Notes: generated by a model not told the origin, from the letters alone. Counted from the stretch's first letter, positions 40,838 through 52,096 are shown. The stretch: DNA of 64,000 nt from Gautieria morchelliformis (GCA_015179125.1 WHVA01000209.1:62001-126000), one strand, 5' to 3'. Numbers and translations are program-made.

Positions 40838-42500
40838 CATTGATTTTTTTTTTCAAAGCTTGAGACATCGACGTTAACTTATAAACACCCACTCATGTGA
40901 TATTGTATCGATATCACGTGAGGCCACACAAGCCCAAACATCGAACATTCTTTACATCATACCCTTCATTGTTTAGCCGTCTGGTTTTGTAATGCAATTG
41001 CACCAAGCGCGGATCACGAGTCGCGGCTTCGCATACGTTGGCGTGAACAGGTATACGATTTTTTCGTCCTCCATTCATTATTACCGTAACTCGCAAGTAG
41101 TACTAGATACGTGCGGTGCATGGTTTCAGTGACCGAAGAAGACTCCAACGGGTGAAGTGCTGCAGAATAAATCAGAAATCAATGCCTTGTGAGTTCATTC
41201 ACCAACAACAGGCAGAGCCGGCCGTGTTATCTCGCGGCCAGGAGGCAGGCCGTTCCCTCCCTGCTCAAGAATTCTCCTACTGGCCACGCCTTATTTGCCC
41301 TTTACTGTGGCAATAGGTACGAGAGATGTACTCAAGAACACTTTGAGGGAAACAGGGCCATCTGAATAATACCGTATCGAACCGTCCCTTGACAGGCGTC
41401 TGAATCATGCTAATCCCATGTATAATTACAGGTACGTGCAGATCGTTGCCAGCGATCTTCGAGCGCAAGGGGATCCCCCGGAAAGACTCTGTCTAGTCAA
41501 GTAAGTATAACACTTGATTGAATTGAATTGTGCAGAGGAAAAAGTCGCTGTCGTCTCTGTAGACGACGCTTGCCGGCTGAAAATACAACATCTCATTGCG
41601 CCTAGCTTGCTACTTGTAAAATTGGTCTTTGATGAGCGTTGTTTGGCATGCTATGTCACGATGTTTATCGATCTCTCCCACTTTACGCTTGGACAATCTC
41701 TGTAAGAATATCAGAGTCTGGATGCGTCTTCAAACCCTGGCCCTCCTGCCAAGCCGCGTTGCTTTGTCGAGCACGAATGTGTGATTCGGTCACTAGGACT
41801 TCAAGAGGCAGTTTCTTCCCGCCTATTATCAGTCGCATTTCGACCGGACGTGGATATCGAGAACGTACTGGGCAGAGGACATGGCATTATCTCGGTCCCA
41901 TTTGGCACTGGATCTGTCTGCCTCTGCTTTGCCTGAACCCTGGGGTCTATTTTGACCAGTTAGGTCCGTTATTCCCGACGTTGAGGCCAATGCTCCCGAT
42001 GAGACTCTTCTGTCAATCGGTATCCTACAGTGACCGATCGACACCAGAGTCTCATCGCGATCGGGCAAATACCGTGTTTCTTGATGCACAGCGACTCGGA
42101 GCCTGCTGCAGTCTCGGTGAGTGGAGCCGCTGCGGACTTCCCAGCTTCTCTCTCCGTGGCTATGGTTCCGTTGGGTACGTACCCGAGGACCTGTCATGTG
42201 TCATCATGAGGTTTTCCCGAGCGGGAAGTCTCCCCCTCCCCTCCTTGCAACCATGGCCAGGCGTGCCTCCTGACGACACTAGACTTCGCTGCAGGTGTTT
42301 CGCTGTGGGAGAGAACGACGCAAGTCAATGAATTGTCGAAGGATAAGATTGTCTGCTTGATTGCATGGCGTACTTCGAAGTGGTCGCCACTGAGCACGAC
42401 CAAGAGTGTCAAGAGTGTGGAGACTTTGGAGTCTCAGCCAGTGAAGGGATAGGTCCAATCATATAAAATTTAATATAGTTGAGTGTAGCAACCATAGCAT
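40838..42500. other. No confident gene; possible decayed coding segments
   Basis: Short coding-like stretches occur, such as plus-strand CVIRSLGLQEAVSSRLLSVA followed by FRPDVDIENVLGRGHGIISV near 41780-41930, but I could not join them with plausible splice sites. An imperfect inverted repeat sits at 41995-42065. CAAGAGTGT is doubled at about 42400. Nothing else recognised. Confidence 0.3.
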
Positions 42501-42539
42501 ACTGGGGTCATATAAAATGATGAAAGAATGAAAAGAAAA

Positions 42540-43905
42540 GCAAAAGACAAGGTGATGGTTTTGTGCTCGTGTGTCCTATAGTGTTGCTGAGCAACACTGA
42601 ACTTCTTTGACAAGAAGCCAGCTGGTCAACATGTTTTTCAATCTGGTCCCTGGCTGTAAACGGCTCTGGCACCAGATTTTGAACCATCGGTGATGACCCA
42701 TATTGGGTCCACGTTCTGTGCATCGATTGGATGCAGGATTGGGGCCTTGTGTTACGTATCGAGATTTCCACTAAGTCGGAACTGGAAAGGACAGCGGCTT
42801 CAACTTATAGGTTGCGCCCCCGATGAACTATCGTCCTAAGTATTTCGGAACTGAGTTGGAAGTCGGAAAGTACTGAACCAAAGGTTTGGTCGGAACTTGG
42901 GTCGGAACTGAGGCGGAAGGCGGAAAGACGGAAAGCGGAGAGACTGAGATCTTGCTAGACTCGCTGTGCTAAGAACAGGAGATGGAGCGAAGGAAATCAA
43001 GTATCGAAGGCGATTATCTGATTGCAGAATAAGAGACATACATGACAGGCTTTTATACAAAGAGCTGAGACAACAGGTAATGACATAGTACTAAGCAAAT
43101 TCCGGGGGAAGCGGAAGTCGAGTAGACAATGCGTGGGAACTAACTATTGGGAACAATGGGACTACAAGGGGGGTTCAGGGTAAGGTAGAACAATGACAAA
43201 GAACAAGGGGTCGGGAAAACATATCTGACAATGAATTACAAGGGTGACCGGATAGGTGGTTTTGATGAACGATGAAACGGGTCCGGTGGGTCCGAGTAAT
43301 AGAGTCGAAAGAACAAGGGAATAGAACAATGGGCGGAATGTCGGAAGTATCGGAGGGGCGGAATGTGTTGCGGAAATATCGGAGGGGCGGAAGGTGTGGC
43401 GGAACTGAGGGTCGGAAGTCGGAAATGAACGGTCGTAACACCTTGCAGGCTAATGCTCTTATACTGTGGAAGCATTTGTCCAGCAAGGGCGTCCATTCAA
43501 ATGGGCGGTTACTGTGCACACATCCTGATAAAGGGGTGGTGTATGTGCTGACATCTGGCATGTAGTGTGCCAGGTATTGGACGAGGCTGAGGAACATCTG
43601 TATGTTGTTAAACCTGCGAGGCCTCCTCCATTCACGGATGCGTTGCATTTTATCACCATCCGCGTGAACTCCTTGGCCATCTATGATATGGCCAAGGCAC
43701 TCCATTTGTTCTGAATAGAGATCAACCTTCTTTTTACTTAAGAAGAGATGACTACTCCATAGTCTGTCCAAGACTATGTGGAGATGTTCCTCATGCTCTT
43801 GTATCAAGTGCAAGAATATGAATATATCATCCATGTATACATGGATGAAGCGATCTATGCAGTCACGGAATATCGACATCATAAGACGTTGAAACGTTGA
43901 TGGGG
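42540..43905 (-). pseudogene. Family F relic 2: RT part, minus strand, split by a solo LTR
   Basis: Read right to left: NAPSTFQRLMMSIFRDCIDR, then FIHVYMDDIFIFLHLIQEHE (YMDD intact), LFLSKKKVDLYSEQMECLGH and YTTPLSGCVHSNRPFEWTPL, interrupted at 43440 by a family C solo LTR and resuming at 42749 with PILHPIDAQNVDPIWVITDG, then VAQQHYRTHEHKTI. The RNase H that should follow lies on the plus strand at 43906, so this segment is inverted relative to its own continuation. Confidence 0.7.
42750..43440 (-). mobile_element. Solo LTR, family C, in F relic 2
   Basis: Starts TGTTACGTATCGAG, ends GGTCGTAACA: 691 bp with TGTTACG...CGTAACA inverted termini. Flanked by a perfect 5-bp duplication CCTTG at 42745-42749 and 43441-43445. 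Rich in CGGAAG and TCGGAA words. The interior of the element has been lost by LTR-LTR recombination. Confidence 0.93.
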
Positions 43906-44283
43906 CATTACGAAGCTCTCATGAAATGGGAGGACAAACTCCTAGGGCGAAAGTTCACCCTAGTCATGGACCACAAGGGTCTCGAACAGAAGAACCTGTC
44001 AGACAGGCAAGTCCAGTGGTGGGAATTTCTATCCTGCTTCAATTACAATGCCGTCCATGTTGATGGAGTTGAGAACAAAGTAGCGGACTGTTTATCCCGC
44101 TACTATGAAAGTGACACAGGTGATGACAATCACCTGGAACACATCTTTGTCAATGCAGATGCATGACTAGACCTGGACGGTGAGCTAATGCCCACCAACT
44201 GATACATGGAGCTCTGTACAGCAGCTACGAGGTGATCGACTCGCCTCCCAGAGAAAACAGAACCGAGAACAATAGAAGCTGCG
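43906..44283 (+). pseudogene. Family F relic 2: RNase H part, plus strand
   Basis: EALMKWEDKLLGRKFTLVMD, HKGLEQKNLSDRQVQWWEFL and VDGVENKVADCLSRYYESD match the family F RNase H at 32044-32576, in the opposite orientation to the adjoining RT. Three residues (YFET-like) are lost after HKGLE. The frame stops at 44164 and similarity continues to the family D LTR at 44284. Confidence 0.75.
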
Positions 44284-44989
44284 TGTCATGACCCGTTTAT
44301 TCTCGTACCAAGTTACCCCCATTTCCCTGTCTATCCCTCCACGTCTATGTTCGCTCCATTCGCTCTTCGCCGAATTTGCCGAATGGTCATTCCCTACTTG
44401 CATCATTCGCCAGTAACCACACCATCAAACACAATCGACATCCCTTACCTGGTGTGATGGTTCATCACTAGCCCCATCATCCTTCCGATTCAATGCCCTT
44501 TGGGTGTTCCTATGGCCGGGGTGCGTTCGCAGGATGTTCTACCTGTAGATCGTGTGGGATCACACAAGAGTCCATGCAGGCTAACGTGTATGCAGGTCAC
44601 AAGGCGTGTTTTCTTACATTGGTACCTTTATCCTCTTTCCTCTCCATTGTTTCATGTTTGCACTCCTCCCTAGTTCTATTGTATATGTGTTTCATCTATT
44701 TGTATCCTGACTGCACCCCCCCTATCCAACCCTGACTCACAACGGCCTCTTTCCTATTCACTGACATTATCTGAGCATTTGGTATGAGTAGTTTACATTC
44801 GCATGTATATTCTGCAGTTCAATTATCATATGTCTATCTTGTGCAAAACTTGACCTCACTGTCACTATCGTCTTGAGCCCTCTTCTATATACTACTATCT
44901 TAGACCAGAGGAGGACTTAAGCACCACTGGTGAGTTTTCGTACTTCACCTTCACTACCTTAGCCTTCATACTATTATCAGTGCTGTCAG
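44284..44989 (+). mobile_element. Family D LTR, truncated
   Basis: Starts TGTCATGACCCGTTTATTCTC like the complete copy at 59023 and follows it to about GTGCTGTCAGC, where it breaks into family C protease sequence. About 280 bp of the far end are missing, so there is no target duplication. The left flank is CTGCG. Confidence 0.8.
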
Positions 44990-45240
44990 CCCGTCGAAAA
45001 GGCGGGGCGGAATTGTCGGAATGTTGTGGGTCGGAAGTTTATGTTTCAAAACAAAGTCGGAATCGAGGAAACAATGAGTCGAACCAGAGTCGATCAATGC
45101 TGTAAAGGGGGGTGCGGAAATAGTGTCGGAAGTGAGTGGAACTGAGAGGGAGTTGGAGGACGAAAGAGCGGATGCGTTGAGTTTAACCTCGTTAGTCGCA
45201 TGAATGGGGTCCACACAGCCCTCAGCTCGTGCGGAGGCCG
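44990..45240 (-). pseudogene. Family C aspartic protease fragment
   Basis: Minus strand reads LSVPLTSDTISAPPFTALID, then SGSTHCFLDSDFVLKHKLPT, with the active site ALIDSGSTH of gypsy proteases, then HNIPTIPPRLFDG and truncation at the family D LTR joint. The family A relic at 11930-11979 overlaps this end by some 40 bp, showing the two are the same lineage. Confidence 0.75.
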
Positions 45241-45252
45241 GAGGACTGCTGA

Positions 45253-45560
45253 CTATTTTTTTGCATCTGTAGCAGGAGCCGCTTTGGATTTCTCCTCCGT
45301 CTTCGCTGCGCGGCCCTTGGCCTTAGCAGCGGAAGCAGAAGCTCGGGTGCAATCGCGAGCGACGTGACCGCCTTTGCGGCAGAAAAGGCAAAGGTTGTTG
45401 TCCATGAGACGCTGGCGTTCTACAGGGGTTAGTTTTCCGTCCTTCCCAAGTTTGTCGGAAAGGTCCGGAGTGCTTTTCCGGGCGTTGGTGTTAGAACCAG
45501 AGGCCTGGTTGTTGCGTGGTGTGGAGGTGTTGTTCCAGTTTCCGGAGTTGGAGCCGGAAC

Positions 45561-45607
<47 letters not shown>

Positions 45608-46647
45608 CTGGAGTTGTTGTTTCTGGAGTTCGTCTTCTTCTTGTCTTTATCAGACTTCTTGTCGGAAGACTTGTCGTTCTTTCTCTGGGCGGAAGTTTCG
45701 CGAGCAATCTTGGAATGTCTTTCCCAGTAGCGTGAATCGATGGATTGGGCTAGGTTGCGGAGGTCGGTAAGGGTGGCGGGTTTTCCGACGTGGGCAATTT
45801 CATCCTTGATCCGGGATGGCAAGCCCATGTAGAATTGGTGTCGGAGTGCGGCTTCTCCCCATTGGACTCGAGGAGCGAGCTGCTGGAAAGTGACAATGTA
45901 TTTAGCTATCTTATGAGTGTCTTTCATACGAAGCTTATCGAGTCCATTTTCCACATCGGCTTCCATATCAAATGGTCCAAAGTTGCTGCCGAGTTCGGAA
46001 ACGAAATTGTGGTAATCGTCAGCCCAGTCGATGAGGGCGAATGGATCCATGAGGGCGGGTTCGAAAAAGTCGAGAGCTGTGCCTCGGAGATAGGAAAGAG
46101 CATAGTTGACCTTTCGTTCGTTGTCGGGGAAGGCATCAGGATGATCGTGGAAGTTGAGTTGAAGCTGGACCAAAAAAGGCTGGAGCTTCTTGGGGTCAGA
46201 ACCGTCGAACTGATCCGGTTCACGGACTTTTGCCTTGGGGCGTGGAGCTTGGGCCGGGTGCTGTAGTTGGCCGGCTAGCATGGTGATAGCTTGTGCAAGA
46301 TCCGGAACTGGCGCGGGCGGAACTGGGTTCGTGGGAATTGGAGGTGGAGGACCGCCGGGAGGTGGTCTAGGTGGAGGTGGTGGTGGTGGAGCTGGGCGTC
46401 GGAATGACACTGCTGTTTGTTCGCCGCTGCTGCTCGACGAATTTCCGTCGTAGTCGGGATTGTTGTCGGGATTAGCGTCGGGAACTTCTTCGAAGCGTTG
46501 CGGGATAGCGTCGGAAAGCTCATTGTCTGCACAAGAGCTGCTGGAGGGTTCCGGGTGCCTTGGTGCTGCGGATCTAAGGCTGCCAAAATAAGAGAGAGCT
46601 TCGACAGCTCCTGCTTGAGCTGAGGTAGCTGTGGCATGAGGAGGCAT
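45253..46647 (-). CDS. Family C Gag with zinc knuckle and poly-Asn tract
   Basis: Open Gag frame of about 464 residues from ATG 46647 (MPPHATATSAQAGAVEAL); the frame is open into the LTR but that part is not conserved coding. Order: acidic N-terminus with DANPDNNPDYDGNSSSSS, a polyproline block, a capsid-like domain (VREPDQFDGSDPKKLQPFLV, NYALSYLRGTALDFFEPAL, KIAKYIVTFQQLAPRVQW, RHQFYMGLPSRIKDEIA), an Asn-rich tract coded by a TTG/AAC triplet run, and the knuckle CLFCRKGGHVARDC (CX2CX4HX4C), then an Ala/Lys-rich tail. It sits just inside the 5' LTR. Pol is lost beyond the protease, so this is a surviving gag of a dead element. Confidence 0.8.
45561..45606. repeat. (TTG)n microsatellite inside family C gag
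   Basis: About 15 uninterrupted TTG/GTT triplets, which encode a run of asparagines on the minus strand. Likely length-variable among copies. Confidence 0.9.
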
Positions 46648-46680
46648 AGTGATAGTTATCAGGTGGGAATCAGATAATAC

Positions 46681-47311
46681 TGTTACGTATCGTGATTTCC
46701 GCTTAGTCAGAACTGGAAAGGACAGCGGCTTCAACTTATAGGTTGCACCCCCAATGAACTATCGTCCTAAGTATTTCGGAAATGGGTCGGAAGTCGGAAA
46801 GTATTGAACTAAGGGTTGGTCAGAACTTGAGTTGGAACTGAAGCGGAAGGCGGAGAGATGGAGGTCTTGCTAGACTCGCTGTGCTAAGAACAGGAGGTGG
46901 AGCGAAGGAAATCAAGTATGGAAGGTGATTATCTGATTGAAGAATAACAGACATACATGACAGGCTTTTATACAAAGAGCTGAGACAACAGGTAATGAGA
47001 TGGTACTAAGCAAATTCTGGGGGGAGCGGAAGTCGGGTAGACATGCGTGGGAACTAACTAATTGGGAACAATGGGTTCAGGGTAAGGTAAAACAATGGCA
47101 AAGAACAAGGGGTCGGAAAACATATATGACAACGAACTACAAGGGTGACCGGATATATGATCTTGATGAACAATGAAGCGGGTCCGGAGTGTCCGAGTAA
47201 TAGAGTCGAAAGAACAAGGGAGTAGAACAAGGGGTGGAATGTTGGAATTATCGGAGGGGTGGAAAGTGTGTGGAACTGAAGGTCGGAAGTTGGAAATGCA
47301 CGGTCGTAACA
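46681..47311 (-). mobile_element. Family C 5' LTR
   Basis: TGTTACGTATCGTGATTTCC...CGGTCGTAACA, 631 bp, next to the gag on the minus strand. It matches the solo LTRs at 42750 and 56547. No 3' LTR of this copy remains. The element interrupts a plus-strand coding fragment at 47312. Confidence 0.88.
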
Positions 47312-47590
47312 AGTCCTGGAGAGGCACTCCATGTTGAAAAAGAGCATGTACATGCACGTAAGGTGATGGATGTATTGAGGTTGAGTGGGTTCGTTTGGAT
47401 GTGTGTCATACCAAGACTCTCGCTGGCTCGTCAGCCATACGAGTTGAGATGGCTTGAACAGCAATCTCCTTGGAATGGGGGGAATTCCTGCAGCTGGGAC
47501 CTTGACCCTGTGAGATTTGAGCCTTTTAAAGTTGAAAGGGAACCTTCATGGGTCCATAGGAGGGAGTGGCATGCAATGGGAACACTAACT
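47312..47590 (+). pseudogene. Hypothetical Agaricomycete protein fragment
   Basis: Plus-strand frame reading VEKEHVHARKVMDVLRLSGF, VWMCVIPRLSLARQPYELRW, LEQQSPWNGG and DPVRFEPFKVE. I recall similar LTGFVW...PRLxLAR...RSPWN patterns in uncharacterised mushroom proteins but cannot name a function. Only this piece is present; upstream sequence is replaced by the family C LTR. Confidence 0.4.
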
Positions 47591-47812
47591 GATACAATGG
47601 GCCCACCAATCCGGGCACTCCGCTTGAAATGATTCCGTGGTGTCTTGCCACAACCATGCGTACGTACCTATAAATATGTCCTTAATCACGCAATCGGTCC
47701 ACTAACTGATACAATGGAAACATACACCCAGGCCTACCCCAATCTGTGCACTCCGCTCAAAATGAATCCGTGCCACAACCATGCGTACGTACCTATATAT
47801 GTCCTTAATTTG
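47583..47812 (+). repeat. Tandem direct repeat of about 115 bp
   Basis: Two copies beginning CACTAACTGATACAATGG (47583 and 47700), each with a GCACTCCGCT(T/C)(A/G)AAATGA block and CCACAACCATGCGTACGTACC followed by TATATATGTCCTTAAT or TATAAATATGTCCTTAAT. The second copy runs to about 47812. Confidence 0.8.
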
Positions 47813-50800
47813 TGGCCCCTGCCCTTTGTGTTGTCCATGACACTGAGGCCATGGCTATGGCTAAGACCCCACAGAGTCTCCCTAAACGGCGCCCCAATGG
47901 CACTGCGGCCTTCCGCCAAGAAATCATTGCCTACCTGCGGGAGCTTGTCAATAAAGTGGCCCCATCGAAACCGAACATCGCTCTAGAGGCTCACGTCCAT
48001 GCCTGCTATTTGGACTTGTGCTTTGGAATTACAAACCAAGAACCCCAAAATGTCGGGCGATGGCTGCAATGTGTGCGTGTTCCCATGTCTATTTCCATGA
48101 AGTGTTGAACTGACACTACCTGTGCCAGTGCAACACCTGTACCTTCTTTCAGTGGGTCACACCGGCTATTCCACAGCGAGAACTTCAAGCTGATGGCATC
48201 CTCGAGCAACTCTCCATTTTGCGTGCTATCCAGCCCATCTGCCGCAACCGTAAGGATGCGGTGGATGACCTTCCCTCAACCCCAGCTACTGTTGCATCAG
48301 CCCAAACCCCCCAGGCAATCGGGCCCAGAGTGGGGCCCGATCAGAGAATCCAGGGAGCCCTTGCGATGACAGCCCACACCATCCATGTTATTATTTGGTT
48401 GCAGGTATGGTTTCCATGTGTGCCTGGTTGGTTGTTATTCCTCATTCTTGATTCATACATCGTCCAGTCTCACATGGAGCCCTTAGACTTTGAATGTGTG
48501 GCATGCATCAGTGGCCACTTCGTGCTGCGGGATCATGGTCAGATAATGAGCTGCCTTGAGGCCACACCACATCTGGAGTCGTATCACCTGCGTAGTCTCA
48601 CTTGGGCTGAGCACACTATTTCCCTAGCCCGCCCTGTGCTCCCAGGCGATATACTCCTTTATCGGGCTGTGGGACTGCACCCAGGTGAATGTCCAGGCCT
48701 CATAGGGCAGATATGCGTTCTCAAAGAGATGCGTCATGACGGCGGCCCTCTTTTTGGTGAGCCCTCAGGCTCAAAGTTTCCTCTTGGTTGAAGGGACTCT
48801 GGTGGCTCCTCTTGGCCGTCTTCCCCTTCACCTTTGGGAGATAAATCCACCCGCCCACTCTCACCCTCCTCAGGAAATTCTCACAGTTCGCCAGGTGGCC
48901 ACCCGGACTCTGACACGCACCTGCCAAAAAGGAAAATCCACCTGTCCCCTGGGCCCCCAAGCGATGGACCCATGTCCAAGTGACCAAAGAGAGTATGTGT
49001 GGCCAAATATCGACTCCCATGTCCTTTCTGATGGATTTTCAGTCTGCCGCTCCCTCTCCCCCGTGCAGCGGCAGATCTCAAGCAGATGTCATTGTGATTG
49101 ATGATTGGCTCGGTCACAATGAGTATACATAGCCAATTTCATGTAGTACACAAAATGATGGAAGCCAATCTCATTAGATTCCACTCCTGCTGTCTTTCCA
49201 TCAGTGGGTGCCCCAGGGTCTGACGACTCTGTTTGGCTGCAAATCCTGTCTGTGTACATAACCAAACTTTGCATTGTTGAAATTAATTATAGAGTGAATG
49301 ACAATTGTCCTGGATCAATGCACAGTGAGAACCGTGAAAATTTTGCTTTTTTTTTTGGGTGGACCTTACGCTCCACCACCTGTTATGTAATTCCTATACA
49401 ACCACTTGCAGCCCTGGCCAGTTAATTCCACACAATCGCATGCACATCCACCTCTGTCGCTCTCCCAAAACTTCTCTCAACCTTCCAGTCCACTGATCAC
49501 CCCTCCCCAGACACCTACCTCTACGCAGTCATGGCAGCATCAACACCATCTCCGACCCTTAATCTACAGGAAATTGTTTTGCTTCATGGCCCTGCAGTGG
49601 AATGGCTTTGAGGCCAAATGCCCGAGTACCTCAACCTCGGCATGAAACGTGGCACGCAAGCCGGATATTCTTAGCGCAAGGGGACTAAATTTATTGAACA
49701 CTTTGGTCTTGTCTTACAGCACCAGGATGATGGTCGCACGCACGATCCCCTAGAAGGCCTGTCGCTTCGCACAGGTCCAGCCACGGCTGGTGCACTGCAA
49801 GAGGTCAATTCCTTTTGCTTCCTCACTTTGATGAGCAATTTGTCTAATACTTGTTTGTGCCAAGACAGGCGATTACATGGTGGTTCCTTAACAATGCAAA
49901 GGCTCACCGTGCAAAGAATACCAAAATCGCCCCATCGCTGATCTCGTTTGCCCCACCGACCAAGAAGACCCATGCCAAAACTGTCTTCGCTCAGGCACAT
50001 TCCAGCGAGCTCAAGAACCGTATGAACACGAAAGTGCACGCACCCTTGAGCTGCCGACACAGAACAATCTCGTTTTTTTGGTATGAAGCCTTGAATGAGC
50101 TTTGGGATGCAGAGACCCCTGAAGAACAAGCTGAATGGTACCGTCAGGCCGAACAGCAAAATAACCAGGTTTCCAGAGAAGCATCTGCTGCAGAAATTGA
50201 CAGGTTCGTGACAATGTCCATCCTACACACATCTTGGTTTATCCCTGTTCACAGCAATCAGCAGCTGGCTCCCGCCACTCTTCAGAAGATTCTCCAACAT
50301 CTGCTCAGCCGAGAGCCAAATCAGATTGGGGAGGCCGTTTTTATATACAGGGGGCAATGCTGGGACAAGGTGATGTGATCCAAATTTTCAGGTATGTGGC
50401 CACTGTCTGCCCATCACTGTGCACCAATGTGGTCTAGCTGCTGCGTCGGGCCACCAGGAGCGGAAGAGCTCGAGTCATATTATGGTGAATATGACACTCA
50501 CTTGAGCCGCCCCTTTGTCAACTGGGCCCATCATGTACTGAGTCGTAAGTGCTTCCCAGCGGGCACCTGCATTCCAATTTAACCAAGCTTGTAAGCGGTC
50601 ACCACACCTTACGTTGATGGTGTCACTGTTCAACCTAACGGAATGCCAGTCATGCCTGATCTAGACACTGAAGAGCTCTCCAATGCACAGTTCACACAGC
50701 TTTTGGCAGAGTACCTGGCACATGCCTGGTGTAAGTATCATCACCTCCCCAAGGGCGCCGTGTGAGTGACATGCCTTTGTCACGCAGGCTTTACACACAC

Positions 50801-51076
50801 AGCCGTGGGTGCTCCCACCATGCCACCCATTCCCTGGACCAAGGTCGTGAGTTCCCCTGATCAATTTGTACACCCCAACTGCTTGCCCCAAAACATCACC
50901 TTCAAGAAGCCGAGTGATATGCTAGGTGCACATCACCAACTTCTTTACCTCCATATCATTGAACATCAAGATCCTTTTGATGAGATCCATCTGTTTGCAT
51001 TCACTCCCAGAACTGAGATCGAAGAAATCCCTGAGTACAAAACTGAAATCCCAGGACATGAAATGTAAGTCATACC
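47813..51076 (+). pseudogene. Multi-exon hypothetical gene family, 5' part, split by E2
   Basis: Several coding-like segments in order, separated by short intron-like gaps: PNGTAAFRQEIIAYLRELVN (47890), LEQLSILRAIQPICRNRKDA (48200), HMEPLDFECVACISGHFVLR to ARPVLPGDILLYRAVGLHPG (48470-48690), AITWWFLNNAKAHRAKNTK (49870), KTVFAQAHSSELKNRM, FWYEALNELWDAETPEEQAE (50080), PIPWTKVVSSPDQFVHPNCL and ITFKKPSDMLGAHHQLLYLH (50830-50950), ending KTEIPGHE before a GTAAGT donor at 51066. The PxPW...P..F....LP...KxPS.ML block resembles a repetitive Agaricomycete hypothetical family of unknown role. Stops between pieces suggest decay; I cannot give a reliable exon model. Confidence 0.45.
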
Positions 51077-51488
51077 TGTGAGGGCAACACTAATGACGAA
51101 GCCACAACCAAAGATACTCAAGGAGATAAGAGCCGATACTAGGACAATGACCAACTGTGTAGTGGGTATCCTCAGTTTATAACTCTACCAACGATAGATA
51201 CATGGGGACTTGCCTGTGTAGTGGGTATCCTCAGAGATCAAGCTGAGGAAACGCCACCACACGGGCTACAGTCTTATAGCGCTGGCAAGGCGTACATAAT
51301 AGGGGAGACGGAAACTTGTAGAAGGTTATGGAAGGTGACGGAATGTGACATGTGATAGAAGGTGACAGAATGTGACATGTGACGGAATGTGATGGAATGT
51401 GATGGAAGGTTATGGAAACTGACGGAAGGTAACGGAAACTCATGGAAGGAAATAGAAACTTGTGGAAGGAAATGCGTGAACCCTGACA
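51077..51488 (-). mobile_element. E2 3' LTR
   Basis: 412 bp; reverse complement identical by eye to the E1 3' LTR, including the variants that distinguish 3' from 5' LTRs. The adjoining TCACCCCCCTCTC (51489-51501) is the polypurine tract on the minus strand. Confidence 0.9.
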
Positions 51489-51541
51489 TCACCCCCCTCT
51501 CAATGCTTGTCGTCCCGACAAGCACAGCTGCCACCTAGCCC

Positions 51542-52096
51542 TCAACATCCACCGAGACATCGTTTCCAAGTATGCCACAGGCGGGACCACCATCTCTCCT
51601 GGCCCTTCCCTTCCTGGTAACGCAGGTCAATGATGAGCTCAGGGGGATTGGGGTCCATGGGCAAGTGCGGCCCTCGGAACCTTGCTCGACGTATTCGCTC
51701 TCCTGCCATGTTACGGAAACGCCGCCCCACCCAGCCTTCGAAAGTGTAGGGAGTTCCACAAGGGGGGGTTCCATCGTTGAGGAAGACAGGGTCGCCGACG
51801 TAGTACGTGTTCTCTCGTCTGTGTCGGGGTCTGAGGAATGCGAGTGCAGGGCGAGTGGGCGCCTGACTCTCCGCTGGTGTGAGGTCCTCAGAGCTGACGG
51901 ACCACTTTGAAGACCATGCGACGTCGAGATCACGGCAGTCAAGCATCCTTTGTAGCTTGGCTTCACTGGCTGCTCTGGATGACGAGAAGCCGGAGAAGTG
52001 CAGGAGGGTGGGATCGACACGTGACATGTTTGGCAGGTCAGAGAGGTTTTGGGTGAAGCTGGGGAGGGCAACAAGCTCAATGGCGGGCGAGGACAT
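51542..52096 (-). CDS. E2 third ORF, conserved accessory protein
   Basis: 184 codons, same translation as the E1 copy at 31024-31578 (MSSPAIELVALPSF start, TFEGWVGRRFRNMAGERIRR core). Function unknown. Its intactness in both copies is only weak evidence of selection, because the two elements look recently homogenised or duplicated. Confidence 0.65.
   Translation of the reverse strand: MSSPAIELVALPSFTQNLSDLPNMSRVDPTLLHFSGFSSSRAASEAKLQRMLDCRDLDVAWSSKWSVSSEDLTPAESQAPTRPALAFLRPRHRRENTYYVGDPVFLNDGTPPCGTPYTFEGWVGRRFRNMAGERIRRARFRGPHLPMDPNPPELIIDLRYQEGKGQERWWSRLWHTWKRCLGGC

Noticed and set aside
41639..42331. 230-codon plus-strand frame as a gene
   Set aside because: No domain, irregular composition rich in Arg, Ser and Cys, and competing frames look more coding-like over part of it.
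45540..45610. CRISPR-like or satellite array
   Set aside because: A simple uninterrupted triplet run with no spacers; it lies in gag coding sequence.
45374..45730. Leucine- or cysteine-rich plus-strand proteins over the TTG run
   Set aside because: Translation of a triplet microsatellite antisense to the gag poly-Asn tract.
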